Shown here in pieces: positions 50,510-59,858 of a DNA stretch of 64,000 nt. The translations under genes and the position numbers were made by a program. A model generated the notes under the pieces. It was given only the letters and a program-made list of their open reading frames with translations. It was not told the origin of the DNA and did not search any database. The number at the start of each line of letters is the position of its first letter. The stretch's first letter is position 1. Source of the stretch: Micromonospora lupini (GTDB lineage Bacteria > Actinomycetota > Actinomycetes > Mycobacteriales > Micromonosporaceae); NCBI RefSeq assembly GCF_026342015.1, contig NZ_JAPENL010000001.1, forward strand, positions 2,418,001-2,482,000, given 5' to 3'.

Positions 50510-52009
50510 TCAACCGACCGCCTCCTCCCCGTACTCGCCAAACCATCGGGCCAGCCGGCCCCGTCGGCTGACCGCCCGCAGCCGCCGTTCGGTGGCGTCG
50601 CGTACCCCACCGGTGGCGACGATCAGCAGGCTGTCGCCGGTTTTCAGCCGGGTGTCCGGGCCGGGCACGAAACCGACCCCGTCGCGCAGCACCAGGGTCA
50701 CCGAGGCGCCCACCGGCAGCCGCAGTTCGTCGACGTGCACGCCGGCCAGCCGCGACCCCTCCGGCACCTCAAGCTGGAGCAGATCGGCACGCATCCGCTC
50801 CAGCGGCGCGGTCTCCACGTGGATCTCGGTGGCCTCGGCCGGCGCGGTGATCCCCAGCCGACGGGCGAACGGACCGAGCGTGCTGGTCTGCACCAGCGTG
50901 AAGATCACCACCAGCACGAAGACCGCGTCGAAGAGACGCTCCGCGCCCGGCACCCGCTCCGAGAGCGGAATGGTGGCCAGCACGATCGGCACCGCCCCGC
51001 GCAGCCCGGCCCAGGACAGGAACGCCTGCTCGCGCAGGCCGACCCGGAACGGCAGCGCCGACACGGCCACCGACAGCGGCCGGGCCAGCAGCACCAGCGC
51101 CAGACCGGCGACCACCGCCGGCAGCACCGCCGCGTCCAACCGGCCCGGCGAGACCAGCAGACCGAGCAGCACGAACAGCCCGATCTGGGCGAGCCACGCC
51201 AACCCGTCGGCGAAGCCGAGGATCGCCCGCCGGTGCGACAGCCGGGCGTTGCCCAGCAGCACCCCCGCCACGTAGACGGCGAGGAAGCCCGAGGCGTGCA
51301 GCACGGCGCCGGCGGCGTACGCCAGGACGGTGATCCCGACCGCCGCGATCGGGTACAGCCCGGCGGACGGCAGCGCCGCCCGGCGCAGCGCCCACGTGCC
51401 GGCGAGGCCCGCACCCACGCCGACCGCCGCGCCGACGCCCAGCTCGTAGCAGACCAGAGCGACCTCGTACCACCACGGATGCGAGAAGCCCTCGTGTGAC
51501 AGCAGCACCACCAGCAGCACCACCGGGGCGTCGTTCATGCCCGACTCGGCCTCGAGTGTGGCCGTCAGCCGCGGCGGCAGCCGCAGCCGTCGCAGGGTGG
51601 CGAACACGGCCGCCGCGTCGGTGGAGGACAGCACCGCGCCGTAGAGCAACGCCAGCCGCCAGTCCAGACCCAACAACAGGTGTACGGCGATGCCGACCAC
51701 CACGATGCTGACGATCACGCCGACCGTGGAGAGCGCGGAGGCCAACCCGAGGACCGGACGCAGCGCGCTCCACCTGGCGGTCAGGCCACCCTCGGCGATG
51801 ATCACGATCAGCGCGCAGAAGCCGAGGGTCCGGGTCAACTCCACGTCGTCGAAGCGGATACCCAGCCCGGCCTCGCCGATGGCCACGCCGAGCGCCAGGT
51901 AGACAAGCAGGCTGGGCACGCCGAGGCGACTGGAGAGCCGGACGGCGCCGACGGCCACCAGCAGCACCGCCGCGCCGAGCAGCAGCGCGATATCCAGCCC
52001 GGGCGTCAC
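50510..52009 (-). CDS. CPA1-family cation/proton antiporter with TrkA-C domain
   Basis: 499 residues. About 12 helices to residue 390, with GAVLSSTDAAAVFATLRR, ESGMNDAPVVLLVVL and WAGLRGAVPIVLATIPL carrying the conserved ion-site residues. The C-terminal ~70 residues are a cytosolic TrkA-C-like domain (VHVDELRLPVGASVTLVLRD). Layout matches NhaP2/CvrA K+/H+ antiporters. Its direction matches the DUF167 gene 22 bp upstream. Confidence 0.93.
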   Translation of the reverse strand: MTPGLDIALLLGAAVLLVAVGAVRLSSRLGVPSLLVYLALGVAIGEAGLGIRFDDVELTRTLGFCALIVIIAEGGLTARWSALRPVLGLASALSTVGVIVSIVVVGIAVHLLLGLDWRLALLYGAVLSSTDAAAVFATLRRLRLPPRLTATLEAESGMNDAPVVLLVVLLSHEGFSHPWWYEVALVCYELGVGAAVGVGAGLAGTWALRRAALPSAGLYPIAAVGITVLAYAAGAVLHASGFLAVYVAGVLLGNARLSHRRAILGFADGLAWLAQIGLFVLLGLLVSPGRLDAAVLPAVVAGLALVLLARPLSVAVSALPFRVGLREQAFLSWAGLRGAVPIVLATIPLSERVPGAERLFDAVFVLVVIFTLVQTSTLGPFARRLGITAPAEATEIHVETAPLERMRADLLQLEVPEGSRLAGVHVDELRLPVGASVTLVLRDGVGFVPGPDTRLKTGDSLLIVATGGVRDATERRLRAVSRRGRLARWFGEYGEEAVG

Positions 52010-52031
52010 GGTTGCCGGGCCCGGGCGGTCC

Positions 52032-52343
52032 TCACCCTGCGGATCCGTCGCGCAGTCGGTGCAGCACGTCGGTCAGCCCGGGGCCCGGCCGGTCGACGAG
52101 GAACAGCTTGTCCCGGCTGGTCGCGCCGGTGCGCAGCGACACCATGGCCGTCCGCACGCCCAACGCGTCGGCGAGGGCACGGCGGGCCGCCTCGGTCGCC
52201 CGGCCGTCCACCGCCGGAGCATGGACCGCGATCACCAGGGCGGGACCGTGCGGGCCGTCGAAGCGGCCACCAACCGTGTTCCGGGAGGCGCCGGGCTTCA
52301 CCCGCACCGCCACGGTGAGCGCGTCCTGCGGGGGCACCGGCAC
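52032..52343 (-). CDS. DUF167/YggU-family protein
   Basis: About 103 residues. Core motif LTVAVRVKPGASRNTVGGRF, then VIAVHAPAVDGRATEAARRA and GATSRDKLFLVD. Small conserved protein, function unknown. The exact start is uncertain: GTG at 52343 or 52337; neither has a strong ribosome site. It follows the stop of the membrane protein gene by about 5 bp. Confidence 0.85.
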   Translation of the reverse strand: MPVPPQDALTVAVRVKPGASRNTVGGRFDGPHGPALVIAVHAPAVDGRATEAARRALADALGVRTAMVSLRTGATSRDKLFLVDRPGPGLTDVLHRLRDGSAG

Positions 52344-52348
52344 CGCGC

Positions 52349-53203
52349 TCAGATCGGCCGAGCATCGGTGAGCAGGGCGGTCGCCGGCGCACACGCCGCG
52401 CACGGCGTGAAGCCCAGCTCGACGGCCTCGGCGACCGGAAGGGGCTCGGACACACGGCCGGCCAGGTGCGGGCACCCGGCCAGGTGGTAGCGGGGCCGCC
52501 CGTCCACCACCACGACGGGGTCGGGCAGCCGGGAGACCCGGGCCGCCTCGGCAGGGGTGATCGGTTGCTCGGCCGGCTCGTCGGCGAGCGCGTCGACCGC
52601 CGCCGCGTCGGAGGGGTACCCCTCGTCGCCCCGCGCCACGAAGGGCGATGCCGGGCTGACGGGCGAGGAGCGTGTCCCGTCGGCCGGGGACACGAACCGC
52701 GTCTCCGGCTCGAACGGCGGCGCTGCGACAAAGGGCGAGGCGGCGTCATGCGGCGAAGCCACATCGAAGGGCGAGGCGGCGTCATGGGACGAAGCCACAT
52801 CGAAGGGCGCGGCCGCGTCATGCGGCGGCCACGCGTCCGACGGTGGCGCCGCGTCGGGGTCGGACGGCGGCTCGGGTGGTTGCCGCCACCCGGCGCCGCC
52901 GTTACCGACAGTCGAAGGTACGTGCTGGACCGGCACGTCCGGCTCGGCCAGCGGTGGACCGTACGCGAACCCCGGCTCGGCCTGGCTGGCCCTGCGGAAT
53001 GTCGCGCGGTCCCGCGGACCGGGCCGACCGGAATCCGCCGTCGCGCGGTTGGCGGCTGCCTGGCGGGCGCCTGCCACCAACGCCACGGCGGCCAGCAGAC
53101 TGGCCGCGATGGAAATGGTCAACAGAATGCTGGAGCCACCGGCCAGACCGAACACCAGCAGCACCACAGCGACGAGGATGAGCAGAAGACTCGCAACTAT
53201 CAC
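52349..53203 (-). CDS. Membrane protein with Asp/Pro-rich repeats and Cys/His C terminus
   Basis: 284 residues, GTG start. Two N-terminal helices (SLLLILVAVVLLVFGLAGG and LTISIAASLLAAVALVAG), then a disordered Pro/Ala/Asp region with three 12-residue repeats, then a C-terminal 60-residue module: GRPRYHLAGCPHLAG and GFTPCAACAPA. The Cys/His spacing resembles the Ada-like metal-binding module found in many actinobacterial proteins. Role unknown. Confidence 0.75.
   Translation of the reverse strand: MIVASLLLILVAVVLLVFGLAGGSSILLTISIAASLLAAVALVAGARQAAANRATADSGRPGPRDRATFRRASQAEPGFAYGPPLAEPDVPVQHVPSTVGNGGAGWRQPPEPPSDPDAAPPSDAWPPHDAAAPFDVASSHDAASPFDVASPHDAASPFVAAPPFEPETRFVSPADGTRSSPVSPASPFVARGDEGYPSDAAAVDALADEPAEQPITPAEAARVSRLPDPVVVVDGRPRYHLAGCPHLAGRVSEPLPVAEAVELGFTPCAACAPATALLTDARPI
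52731..52826 (-). repeat. 36-bp tandem repeat in a membrane protein gene
   Basis: AAGGGCG recurs at 52731, 52767 and 52803, a 36-bp period encoding variants of HDAASPFDVASP. The third copy is partial. Confidence 0.8.
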
Positions 53204-53283
53204 GGCTCACCCCCGCCGCTTCGTACCGTCCAGGCAGGGCCGGCGACCGTCACCATCTGCGGACAGCGATCGCCGGCCGGTGC

Positions 53284-54090
53284 TCAGCGTCCGGCTTCGA
53301 GGGCGCCGGAGCGCCCGCCGCCGTACGAACCGGCGAGCCCTGCCGCCGCCAGTCCGTTGCCGCCGGCGACCCGACCTGCTTCGGAGCGGGTCATCTCGGC
53401 TTCGAGGCCCTGGCCGCGACCGTCGAGGTCCCGCAGCTGGCTCTCCAGGTACGCCTTGAGCCGGGTGCGGTACTCGCGCTCGAACTGCTTGAGCTCCTCG
53501 ATGTGCTTCTGCAGGGCCGTGCGCTTGGCGTCCAGGCCACCCATGGCCTCCTGGTGCCGCTGGCGGGCGTCCCGCTCCAGGGCGTCGGCCTTCGCGCGAG
53601 CCTCGCGGGTCACCTCCTCGGCCTTGCTCCGGGCCTCGGACAGGAGCTGGTCGGCCTCGCGGCGCGCGTCGGACACGTGGTCGTCGGCGGTGCGCTGGGC
53701 CATCATCAGCACGCGCAGGGCCTGCTGCTCACCGTCACCGGTGACGCCGCCGGCCGGGCCGCCAGTCGCCCGGACCTGCTCCAGCTCGGCCTGCATGGCG
53801 CGGGCGGCCTGCTCGGCAGCGGACTTGTCGCGCTGCACCCGGTCCAGCTGGGCCTTGACGTCGTTGAGCTCCGCCGCCAGTCGGGCGTCGCCGCCGGGGC
53901 CGGCGGGGGCGCCGCCACGGCCGCCGCGCTCCACCTGGGCGCGCAGCTCGTTGTTCTCCTCGATGAGACGGGCGAGCTCGCGCTCGACCTCGTCCAGGAA
54001 GGCGTCGACCTCCTCCTCGTCATACCCCCGTTTGCCGATCGGCGGCTTTTTGAAGGCGACGTTGTGGACGTCGGCCGGGGTCAGCGGCAT
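53284..54090 (-). CDS. wag31: DivIVA-family polar growth protein (Wag31)
   Basis: 268 residues from ATG 54090 (GAGGAG upstream; the longer frame to 54135 adds 15 unconserved residues). The N-terminal membrane-binding DivIVA domain begins [20 protein letters not shown] and continues [20 protein letters not shown]. The rest is a long coiled coil. In actinobacteria it marks the pole and directs tip growth. It is the last gene of the division cluster here, downstream of yggT. Confidence 0.96.
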   Translation of the reverse strand: MPLTPADVHNVAFKKPPIGKRGYDEEEVDAFLDEVERELARLIEENNELRAQVERGGRGGAPAGPGGDARLAAELNDVKAQLDRVQRDKSAAEQAARAMQAELEQVRATGGPAGGVTGDGEQQALRVLMMAQRTADDHVSDARREADQLLSEARSKAEEVTREARAKADALERDARQRHQEAMGGLDAKRTALQKHIEELKQFEREYRTRLKAYLESQLRDLDGRGQGLEAEMTRSEAGRVAGGNGLAAAGLAGSYGGGRSGALEAGR

Positions 54091-54134
54091 CGAAACTCCT
54101 CGGGTCAGTTGCGGCCGCGAAAGCGCGTCGGTCA

Positions 54135-54440
54135 TCAGGCAGATGCCGTGATCGACGGCCCTAACACGAACTCCATCAGCACGAACAGGATAACCAGGAG
54201 CACAAGGGAGGCCAGGTCGATGCTCACGGTACCAATTCGCAGCGGAGGGATCACACGCCTCAACGCGTTGAGAGGGGGATCAGTGACGCTCCACACGGAT
54301 TCCAGTCCTGCAGCCGCGCCCCGCCCCGGCTGCCACCGACGGCCGTACTGAAGAACGGCGCTCAACACGAACCGGGACAGAAGAAGAAGCAGGAAGACAT
54401 AAAGGACCAAGTACAACACTTGCAGTAAGATCGACAACAC
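54135..54440 (-). CDS. yggT: YggT-family membrane protein
   Basis: 101 residues with two long hydrophobic regions ([20 protein letters not shown] and [19 protein letters not shown]) and the conserved loop [17 protein letters not shown] between them. Usual neighbour of sepF in Gram-positives; role in membrane organisation or osmotic stress is unproven. Confidence 0.93.
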   Translation of the reverse strand: MLSILLQVLYLVLYVFLLLLLSRFVLSAVLQYGRRWQPGRGAAAGLESVWSVTDPPLNALRRVIPPLRIGTVSIDLASLVLLVILFVLMEFVLGPSITASA

Positions 54441-54470
54441 GGTAAGCGACGTCCCTCGGGTCGGGCGGGG

Positions 54471-55175
54471 TCAACTCAGGCTGAAAAAACCACCCTCAGC
54501 GATCTTGGCCTTGTCCTCAGCGGTGACCTGGACATTGGCCGGTGAGAGCAGGAACACCCGATTGGTCACGCGCTCGATCGTACCGCGCAGCCCGAACGCC
54601 AGACCGGCCGCGAAGTCAACCAGACGGCGGGCGTCGGCCTCATCCATCTCGGTGAGATTGATGATCACTGGTACGCCGTCGCGGAAGTGCTCGCCGATGG
54701 TGCGCGCCTCGCGGTAGGTGGTCGGGTGCAGAGTGGTGATCTGGTAGCGCTGCTCCTCCTCGGGCACGGCCACGCGCTCCCGGGTCGCGGCCTGCGGCGC
54801 GAGGGCCAGATTGTCGCGCGTGTGGTAACTCAACGCGCCCGACGTGTCGCCTGCCGAGGACCGCGTGATCGACCGCACGCTTGCCCGCTCGGCACGCTCC
54901 GCCCGCTCGGGACGCTCACCGTCACCGCGGTCGGAGTCGCCGCCGCGCCCGGTGGACCGCTCGGAGAGCCGGCCCCGCTCGCTGGCGCGCGGCCGGGGAG
55001 CCGGCGGCTCCTCGGCGTCGTCGTCGTCCTCGTCGGCGAACTCCTCGGCGTACCGACTCTGCCGGTACCGCGACTCGCGGTAGCCACCCTTGTCGTAGCC
55101 GCCGTCGTCGTAGGCCCGCTCGTCGTCTTCCTCGACGAGACCGAGCCAGACCCCCGCCTTGCGCAGTGCACCCAT
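54471..55175 (-). CDS. sepF: Cell division protein SepF
   Basis: 234 residues from ATG 55175. The N terminus [19 protein letters not shown] is the amphipathic membrane-targeting helix, followed by an acidic and Arg/Glu-rich linker. The C-terminal SepF domain starts [20 protein letters not shown] and includes [20 protein letters not shown] and the Gly-rich dimer strand. It tethers FtsZ to the membrane; actinobacteria lack FtsA, so it is essential there. Confidence 0.95.
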   Translation of the reverse strand: MGALRKAGVWLGLVEEDDERAYDDGGYDKGGYRESRYRQSRYAEEFADEDDDDAEEPPAPRPRASERGRLSERSTGRGGDSDRGDGERPERAERAERASVRSITRSSAGDTSGALSYHTRDNLALAPQAATRERVAVPEEEQRYQITTLHPTTYREARTIGEHFRDGVPVIINLTEMDEADARRLVDFAAGLAFGLRGTIERVTNRVFLLSPANVQVTAEDKAKIAEGGFFSLS

Positions 55176-55346
55176 CCCGCGCCCTTCCGTCCGCCGTGCG
55201 GCACTCGCCCCCGTGCCATGTCGCCCGTCGCGAGTGGACAACCATGCCCATCGGACCGGAACGGCAATCCCCCTGGCGCGCGATTCGCGTCGCGCGTCAC
55301 GACCCCCACAAGGATCCGCCGCCCTGAAACAACACTGATGTAATTT

Positions 55347-55365
55347 GCCTGTCTCGCGGTCAGGC
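55347..55365 (-). terminator. Weak hairpin directly after the YggS gene
   Basis: GCCTG and CAGGC pair around a 9-base loop, touching the yggS stop codon, followed by AAATTA. The 190-bp gap beyond it suggests sepF has its own promoter; I could not place it confidently. Confidence 0.35.
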
Positions 55366-56108
55366 TACCGCAGCGTGGGACGCATTCCGAGCAACGCGCT
55401 ACCGACGCGGACATGTGTCGCGCCGTATCGGATCGCGATTTCCAGGTCGCCGCTCATTCCCGCCGACAACGCTGTCGCTCCCGGATGGAGCGTCCGAAAC
55501 GCCTCGGCCACCTCGGCCAGTCGGGCGAAGGCCCGCTCCGGCGTCCACCCCAGCGGCGCCACCGCCATCAGACCGGCCAACCGCAGCGCGGGCGCGTCGG
55601 CCACCGCCGCGGCGACCGCCTCCAACCCCGCTCCCGGGTCGGCCGAGTCGGGCAACGCGCCGCCGCGCGCCGGGTCGCCGTCGATGCTCACCTGGACCAG
55701 GGCGTCAAGCGGTCGTTCCCGCTCCGCCGCCGCGTTGCCCAGCGCGCGGGCCAGCCGCACGCTGTCCACCGAGTGCACGACGTCGGCATAGCGGACGACT
55801 GAGCGGGCCTTGTTGCGCTGCAACTGTCCGATGAAGTGCCACCGTGGACGTACCCCGGCCGCAGCCACCTCGGCGGCCTTGCCGGCCGCCTCCTGGTCGC
55901 GGTTCTCCCCCAGGTCGGTCACCCCGAGACCGGCCAACGCCAGCGCGTCCCCGGCCGGGTACGTCTTGGTCACGGCGATCATCGTGACGTCGGCGTGGTC
56001 CCGGCCCGCGTCCGCGCAGGCGTCGGCGATCCGGGCCCGCACCTGGGCCAGGCCGGCCGCGAGTTCGGCGCGCCGTTCCGGTCGTACCGTGGCTGAGCTG
56101 TCGGTCAT
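55365..56108 (-). CDS. YggS-family PLP-binding protein
   Basis: 247 residues, PLP homeostasis protein. The PLP Lys is in VTMIAVTKTYPAGDALALAG; also LGENRDQEAAGKA, WHFIGQLQRNKARSV, VHSVDSVRLA, and GMSGDLEIAIRYGATHVRVG near the end. Placed between ftsZ and sepF as in other actinobacteria. The pgeF/ylmD gene usually lying between it and ftsZ is absent: the gap is only 9 bp. Confidence 0.95.
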   Translation of the reverse strand: MTDSSATVRPERRAELAAGLAQVRARIADACADAGRDHADVTMIAVTKTYPAGDALALAGLGVTDLGENRDQEAAGKAAEVAAAGVRPRWHFIGQLQRNKARSVVRYADVVHSVDSVRLARALGNAAAERERPLDALVQVSIDGDPARGGALPDSADPGAGLEAVAAAVADAPALRLAGLMAVAPLGWTPERAFARLAEVAEAFRTLHPGATALSAGMSGDLEIAIRYGATHVRVGSALLGMRPTLR

Positions 56109-56117
56109 CGGCGGCGC

Positions 56118-57233
56118 TCAGGAGCCGTTCTTGAGGAAGTCGGGCACGTCCACGTCGTCGAAGAGCACCCGGCGCGGCGACTGGGTCGGCGCCGGCAGGG
56201 TGGCCGGCGGAGGCACCGGGGCGCTCTGCGGCGCCGGCTGGTTGGTGTTGGTCTTGCGGGTCGGCTCGGCCGCCTTGTACGCCGGGGTGCCACCGTCGAA
56301 GCCCGCCGCGATGACAGTCACGCGCACCTCGTCGCCGAGCGCGTCGTCGATGACCGCGCCGAAGATGATGTTGGCGTCCGGGTGGGCCGCGTCGGTGACC
56401 AGCTGGGCCGCGTCGTTGATCTCGAACAGGCCCAGGTCGGAGCCACCGGCGATGGAGAGCAGCACGCCGCGCGCGCCGTCCATGCTCTGCTCCAGCAGCG
56501 GGCTGGAGATGGCCGCCTCGGCCGCCTCGACCGCGCGGTTCTCCCCGCGGGCGCTGCCGATGCCCATCAACGCGCTGCCGGCGCCGCTCATCACGCTCTT
56601 GACGTCGGCGAAGTCCAGGTTGATCAGACCCGGGGTGGTGATCAGGTCGGTGATGCCCTGCACACCGGAGAGCAGCACCTGGTCGGCGGTGCGGAAGGCG
56701 TCCATCATGCTGATGTTGCGGTCACCGAGCGCCAGCAGCCGGTCGTTCGGGATGACGATGAGCGTGTCGCACTGGTTGCGCAGCTCGTCTATCCCCGTCT
56801 CGGCCTGCACCTGGCGGCGCTTGCCCTCGAAGGAGAACGGGCGGGTCACCACGCCGATGGTCAGCGCGCCGAGCTTGCGGGAGATGTTGGCCACCACGGG
56901 CGCGCCGCCGGTGCCCGTGCCACCGCCCTCACCGCAGGTCACGAAGACCATGTCGGCGCCCTTGAGCACCTCCTCGATCTCGTCGCGGTGGTCCTCGGCG
57001 GCGTTCTTGCCGACGTCCGGGTTGGCCCCGGCCCCCAGACCGCGGGTCAGCTCCCGGCCGACGTCGAGCTTGACGTCGGCGTCGCTCATCAGCAGCGCCT
57101 GGGCATCGGTGTTGATCGCGATGAACTCGACGCCCTTGAGCCCAACCTCGATCATCCGGTTGACGGCGTTGACGCCGCCGCCCCCGATGCCGACGACCTT
57201 GATGACCGCCAGGTAGTTGTGCGGAGGTGTCAT
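56118..57233 (-). CDS. ftsZ: Cell division GTPase FtsZ
   Basis: 371 residues. Polymerises into the Z ring. GTP-binding tubulin motif is [13 protein letters not shown] around residue 104 (the usual preceding Ala is Cys); the N-terminal Rossmann part is [14 protein letters not shown]; the T7 loop is [11 protein letters not shown]. The C-terminal peptide [17 protein letters not shown] is the actinobacterial SepF/FtsW-interaction tail. Own promoter region upstream (57340-57368). Confidence 0.97.
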   Translation of the reverse strand: MTPPHNYLAVIKVVGIGGGGVNAVNRMIEVGLKGVEFIAINTDAQALLMSDADVKLDVGRELTRGLGAGANPDVGKNAAEDHRDEIEEVLKGADMVFVTCGEGGGTGTGGAPVVANISRKLGALTIGVVTRPFSFEGKRRQVQAETGIDELRNQCDTLIVIPNDRLLALGDRNISMMDAFRTADQVLLSGVQGITDLITTPGLINLDFADVKSVMSGAGSALMGIGSARGENRAVEAAEAAISSPLLEQSMDGARGVLLSIAGGSDLGLFEINDAAQLVTDAAHPDANIIFGAVIDDALGDEVRVTVIAAGFDGGTPAYKAAEPTRKTNTNQPAPQSAPVPPPATLPAPTQSPRRVLFDDVDVPDFLKNGS

Positions 57234-57339
57234 CTCCGGTCCTTTCCTTCGAGATTGGCTTCGGCCGACCGGGTACGGCGTGGCCAGACCAGCGGCCGAC
57301 GACAGCTGTCACCAGCGAGAGTCAGGGGCGAACCCTCAC

Positions 57340-57368
57340 CCTCTACTAGAGGCTTACAGTTATGTCAA
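57340..57368 (-). promoter_or_regulatory. ftsZ promoter
   Basis: On the minus strand a perfect -35 TTGACA (57363-57368) stands 17 bp before TAGAGG (57340-57345). The segment TTGACATAACTGTAAGCC resembles the ftsZ promoter of Streptomyces. CCTCT AGT AGAGG forms a small dyad over the -10. Confidence 0.6.
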
Positions 57369-57477
57369 CCACTGAACCTCTTCGGGGCAACGTAAGCGCC
57401 ACCACGCGATGAGCCAAGGACCCGACCGGCGTGTCGCCGCCGGAGCGCGACTCGTCACGTCCCCGCACGCTCACCCG

Positions 57478-58296
57478 TCAGCGGAAGGTCACCACGTCCG
57501 GGGCGCTCACGTCGATCCGGTCGCTGTCCTCACCGAGCAGCGCCGTCGCCACCCGGGCCTTGTCCGTACCCCGCGTGGCGTCGCCCCAGACCACCGTGCG
57601 GTCCCCGCGCAGCCGCAGGCTGATCCGGGCCAGGCCCTCCACCCTCAGGTCCACCAGCTCGGCACGCAGTTGCGGGGTCAGCGCCCCGAGCACCTCAAGC
57701 GCGGCCCGGGTTTCCGGGTCGGCGGCGGCGGGCCGGGCCACCCGCACCAGCGGCAGCCCGGCGGGGCGGCGGGCCACCGTCTGGAACGCCACGCCGGTGC
57801 GGTCGACAAGCGCGAACGTATCCGCCTGCGGCACCACCGCCACCGCCGTCCGCTCGGTCACCCGGACCACAAGGGTGCCCGGCCAGTCCCGCGACACAGT
57901 GGCCCGCTCCACAGGCGCCAACCTGCCGACCCGACGCGCGGCGGCCGCCAGGTCCACCCGGGCCAGCGGCACCCCGTCCGCCACCCCCACCGCGTCGCGC
58001 ACCTGCACGTCCGTGACCAGCTCGGCGCCCTCCACAGTCACCGCGCGGACCCCGAGCAGCCCGGTACCGAGGACCGTCCAGGCGACCAGCCCGAGCAGGG
58101 CCAGCACCCCGGCGGCCACCGCCCACGGCAACGCCGCCCGCATCCGACGCTGCCGGGCCCGGGCCATGAAGCGGCGGGTCGACGGCGGCACCGCGTCGCT
58201 GCCGGCCCGGACCAACTGCCAACGCCGCGCCGGACCGCGCCGCGGGGCGCCACCGTCGGCGCCGCTGGTCCGCCCTCGGGCGGGGCCGGGGCTCAT
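57478..58296 (-). CDS. ftsQ: Cell division protein FtsQ/DivIB
   Basis: 272 residues. Cytoplasmic basic N terminus, one helix (WAVAAGVLALLGLVAWTVLG), POTRA domain (GVRAVTVEGAELVTDVQVRD) and the FtsQ beta domain. Part of the FtsQBL regulator of septal synthesis. The ATG overlaps the murC stop by 4 bp (ATGA). About 245 bp, including the ftsZ promoter, separate it from ftsZ. Confidence 0.95.
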   Translation of the reverse strand: MSPGPARGRTSGADGGAPRRGPARRWQLVRAGSDAVPPSTRRFMARARQRRMRAALPWAVAAGVLALLGLVAWTVLGTGLLGVRAVTVEGAELVTDVQVRDAVGVADGVPLARVDLAAAARRVGRLAPVERATVSRDWPGTLVVRVTERTAVAVVPQADTFALVDRTGVAFQTVARRPAGLPLVRVARPAAADPETRAALEVLGALTPQLRAELVDLRVEGLARISLRLRGDRTVVWGDATRGTDKARVATALLGEDSDRIDVSAPDVVTFR

Positions 58297-59858
58297 CCGG
58301 CCGTGGGGGCCGCGCCGTCCGGTGCGGCAGCGCCACCGAGCGCCGCCCCGTCGCCACCGGCCGTCGACCCGCCCGGCACCGGCTGGCCGATCGCCGGGGT
58401 CGTGGCCACCGGGTCGACGGTCGCGGTCGGCGCGGACTCGGCGGTACGCGCGCCCAGGGCGGCCAACAGCTCGTCACCCATCAGCGAGATCGGCGGAGCG
58501 CCCATGGTCACCACCACGTCCCCCTCGCGGGCCCGGCGGACCACCTCGACCGGCGCGTCCTCCCAGGAGTCGACGAACACCTTCCGCTCGGCCGGAAGCG
58601 CCACCGCCTCGATCAGCGCCGCCGAACCCTCACCGGGCTGGCGCAGCTCGCCCGGCCCGAAGACCTCCAGCAGCACCACCTCGTCGGCGATGGCAAGCGC
58701 CTCGGCGATCTCCGCCTGGGAGTCGCGGGTGCGGTACAGCCGGTACGGCTGGAAGACGACTATCAGCCGCCCGTCACCGGCCACCTCACGCAGCGTCTGC
58801 ATGGCAAGCGTCATCGACGTGGGGTGGTAGGCGTACTCGTCGTAGACAAGCACGCCGTCCGCGACACCCTTGCGCTCGAAGCGCCGCCGGACGCCCGGGA
58901 AGACCGCCAGCGCCGCCTCCGCCGCCGGAAGCGGCAGCTCCAGCAGGTACGCGGTCAGCACCGCCGAGGCGCTGTTGAGCCCCATGTGCCGGCCCGGCAC
59001 GGGCAGCCGGAACTCGCCGAGCGACCGCCCGTCGATCGCGGCCAGGTAACGCACTCCCCGCGCGGAGGAGACGATCTCGGTCAGCCGCAGGTCGGCGTCC
59101 TCGGCCACCCCGTACGTGTGCACCCGCCGCCCCTCGGCGCGCAGGGTCGCCGCCAGCCGCCGACCGCCCGGGTCGTCGGCGCAGGTGATGATGAACCCGT
59201 CCGGGTCGGTGAGCCGGGCGAACTCGACGAACGCCGCCTCCAGCGTCGCGTAGTCGCCGTAGGTGTTCAGGTGGTCCGCCTCGACGTTCGTGATGATCGA
59301 GACGTACGGGCGGTAGATGAGGAACGAGCGGTCGCTCTCGTCGGCCTCCACCACGAAGTACTCGCCGGTGCCGTGGTGCGCGCCCGAGCCGACCTCGGAG
59401 ATCTCCCCGCCGATCACGAAGGACGGGTCGACCCCGGCCTGCTGGAGCACCATTGTCACCATCGAGGTGGTGGTGGTCTTGCCGTGGGTGCCGGCGACCG
59501 CCACCGCCCGGCGACCTGTCATCGCCGCGGCCAGGGCCTCCGAACGGTGCAGCACCCGTAGGCCGCGCCGACGCGCCTCGACCAGCTCCAGGTGGTCCTG
59601 TGGGATCGCCGAGGAGTAGACGACGGTGTCCACGCCGTCGAGGTTCGTCGCCTCGTGGCTCATGTGGATCGTTCCGCCCAGCGCCCGCAGGCCGGCCAGC
59701 GACGGCCACTCCCGCAGCTCGCTGCCGGAGGTCGGGATGCCCCGGGTGAGGAAGAGTCGGGCCAGGCCGCTCATGCCGACCCCACCCACCCCGATCAGGT
59801 GGATGGTGCCCAGGTCCTCGGCGGTGAGCGTGCCGGCCGGGGTGAACTGCGCGGTCAT
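58293..59858 (-). CDS. murC: UDP-N-acetylmuramate--L-alanine ligase
   Basis: 521 residues. Adds L-Ala to UDP-MurNAc. ATP-binding P-loop AVAGTHGKTTTTSMV; UDP-binding HLIGVGGVGMSGLARLFL at the start; central-domain NVEADHLNTYGDY and DEYAYHPTSM. A ~40-residue Pro/Ala/Gly-rich C-terminal tail exceeds the family core. It overlaps murG and ftsQ by 4 bp each. Confidence 0.97.
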   Translation of the reverse strand: MTAQFTPAGTLTAEDLGTIHLIGVGGVGMSGLARLFLTRGIPTSGSELREWPSLAGLRALGGTIHMSHEATNLDGVDTVVYSSAIPQDHLELVEARRRGLRVLHRSEALAAAMTGRRAVAVAGTHGKTTTTSMVTMVLQQAGVDPSFVIGGEISEVGSGAHHGTGEYFVVEADESDRSFLIYRPYVSIITNVEADHLNTYGDYATLEAAFVEFARLTDPDGFIITCADDPGGRRLAATLRAEGRRVHTYGVAEDADLRLTEIVSSARGVRYLAAIDGRSLGEFRLPVPGRHMGLNSASAVLTAYLLELPLPAAEAALAVFPGVRRRFERKGVADGVLVYDEYAYHPTSMTLAMQTLREVAGDGRLIVVFQPYRLYRTRDSQAEIAEALAIADEVVLLEVFGPGELRQPGEGSAALIEAVALPAERKVFVDSWEDAPVEVVRRAREGDVVVTMGAPPISLMGDELLAALGARTAESAPTATVDPVATTPAIGQPVPGGSTAGGDGAALGGAAAPDGAAPTAG

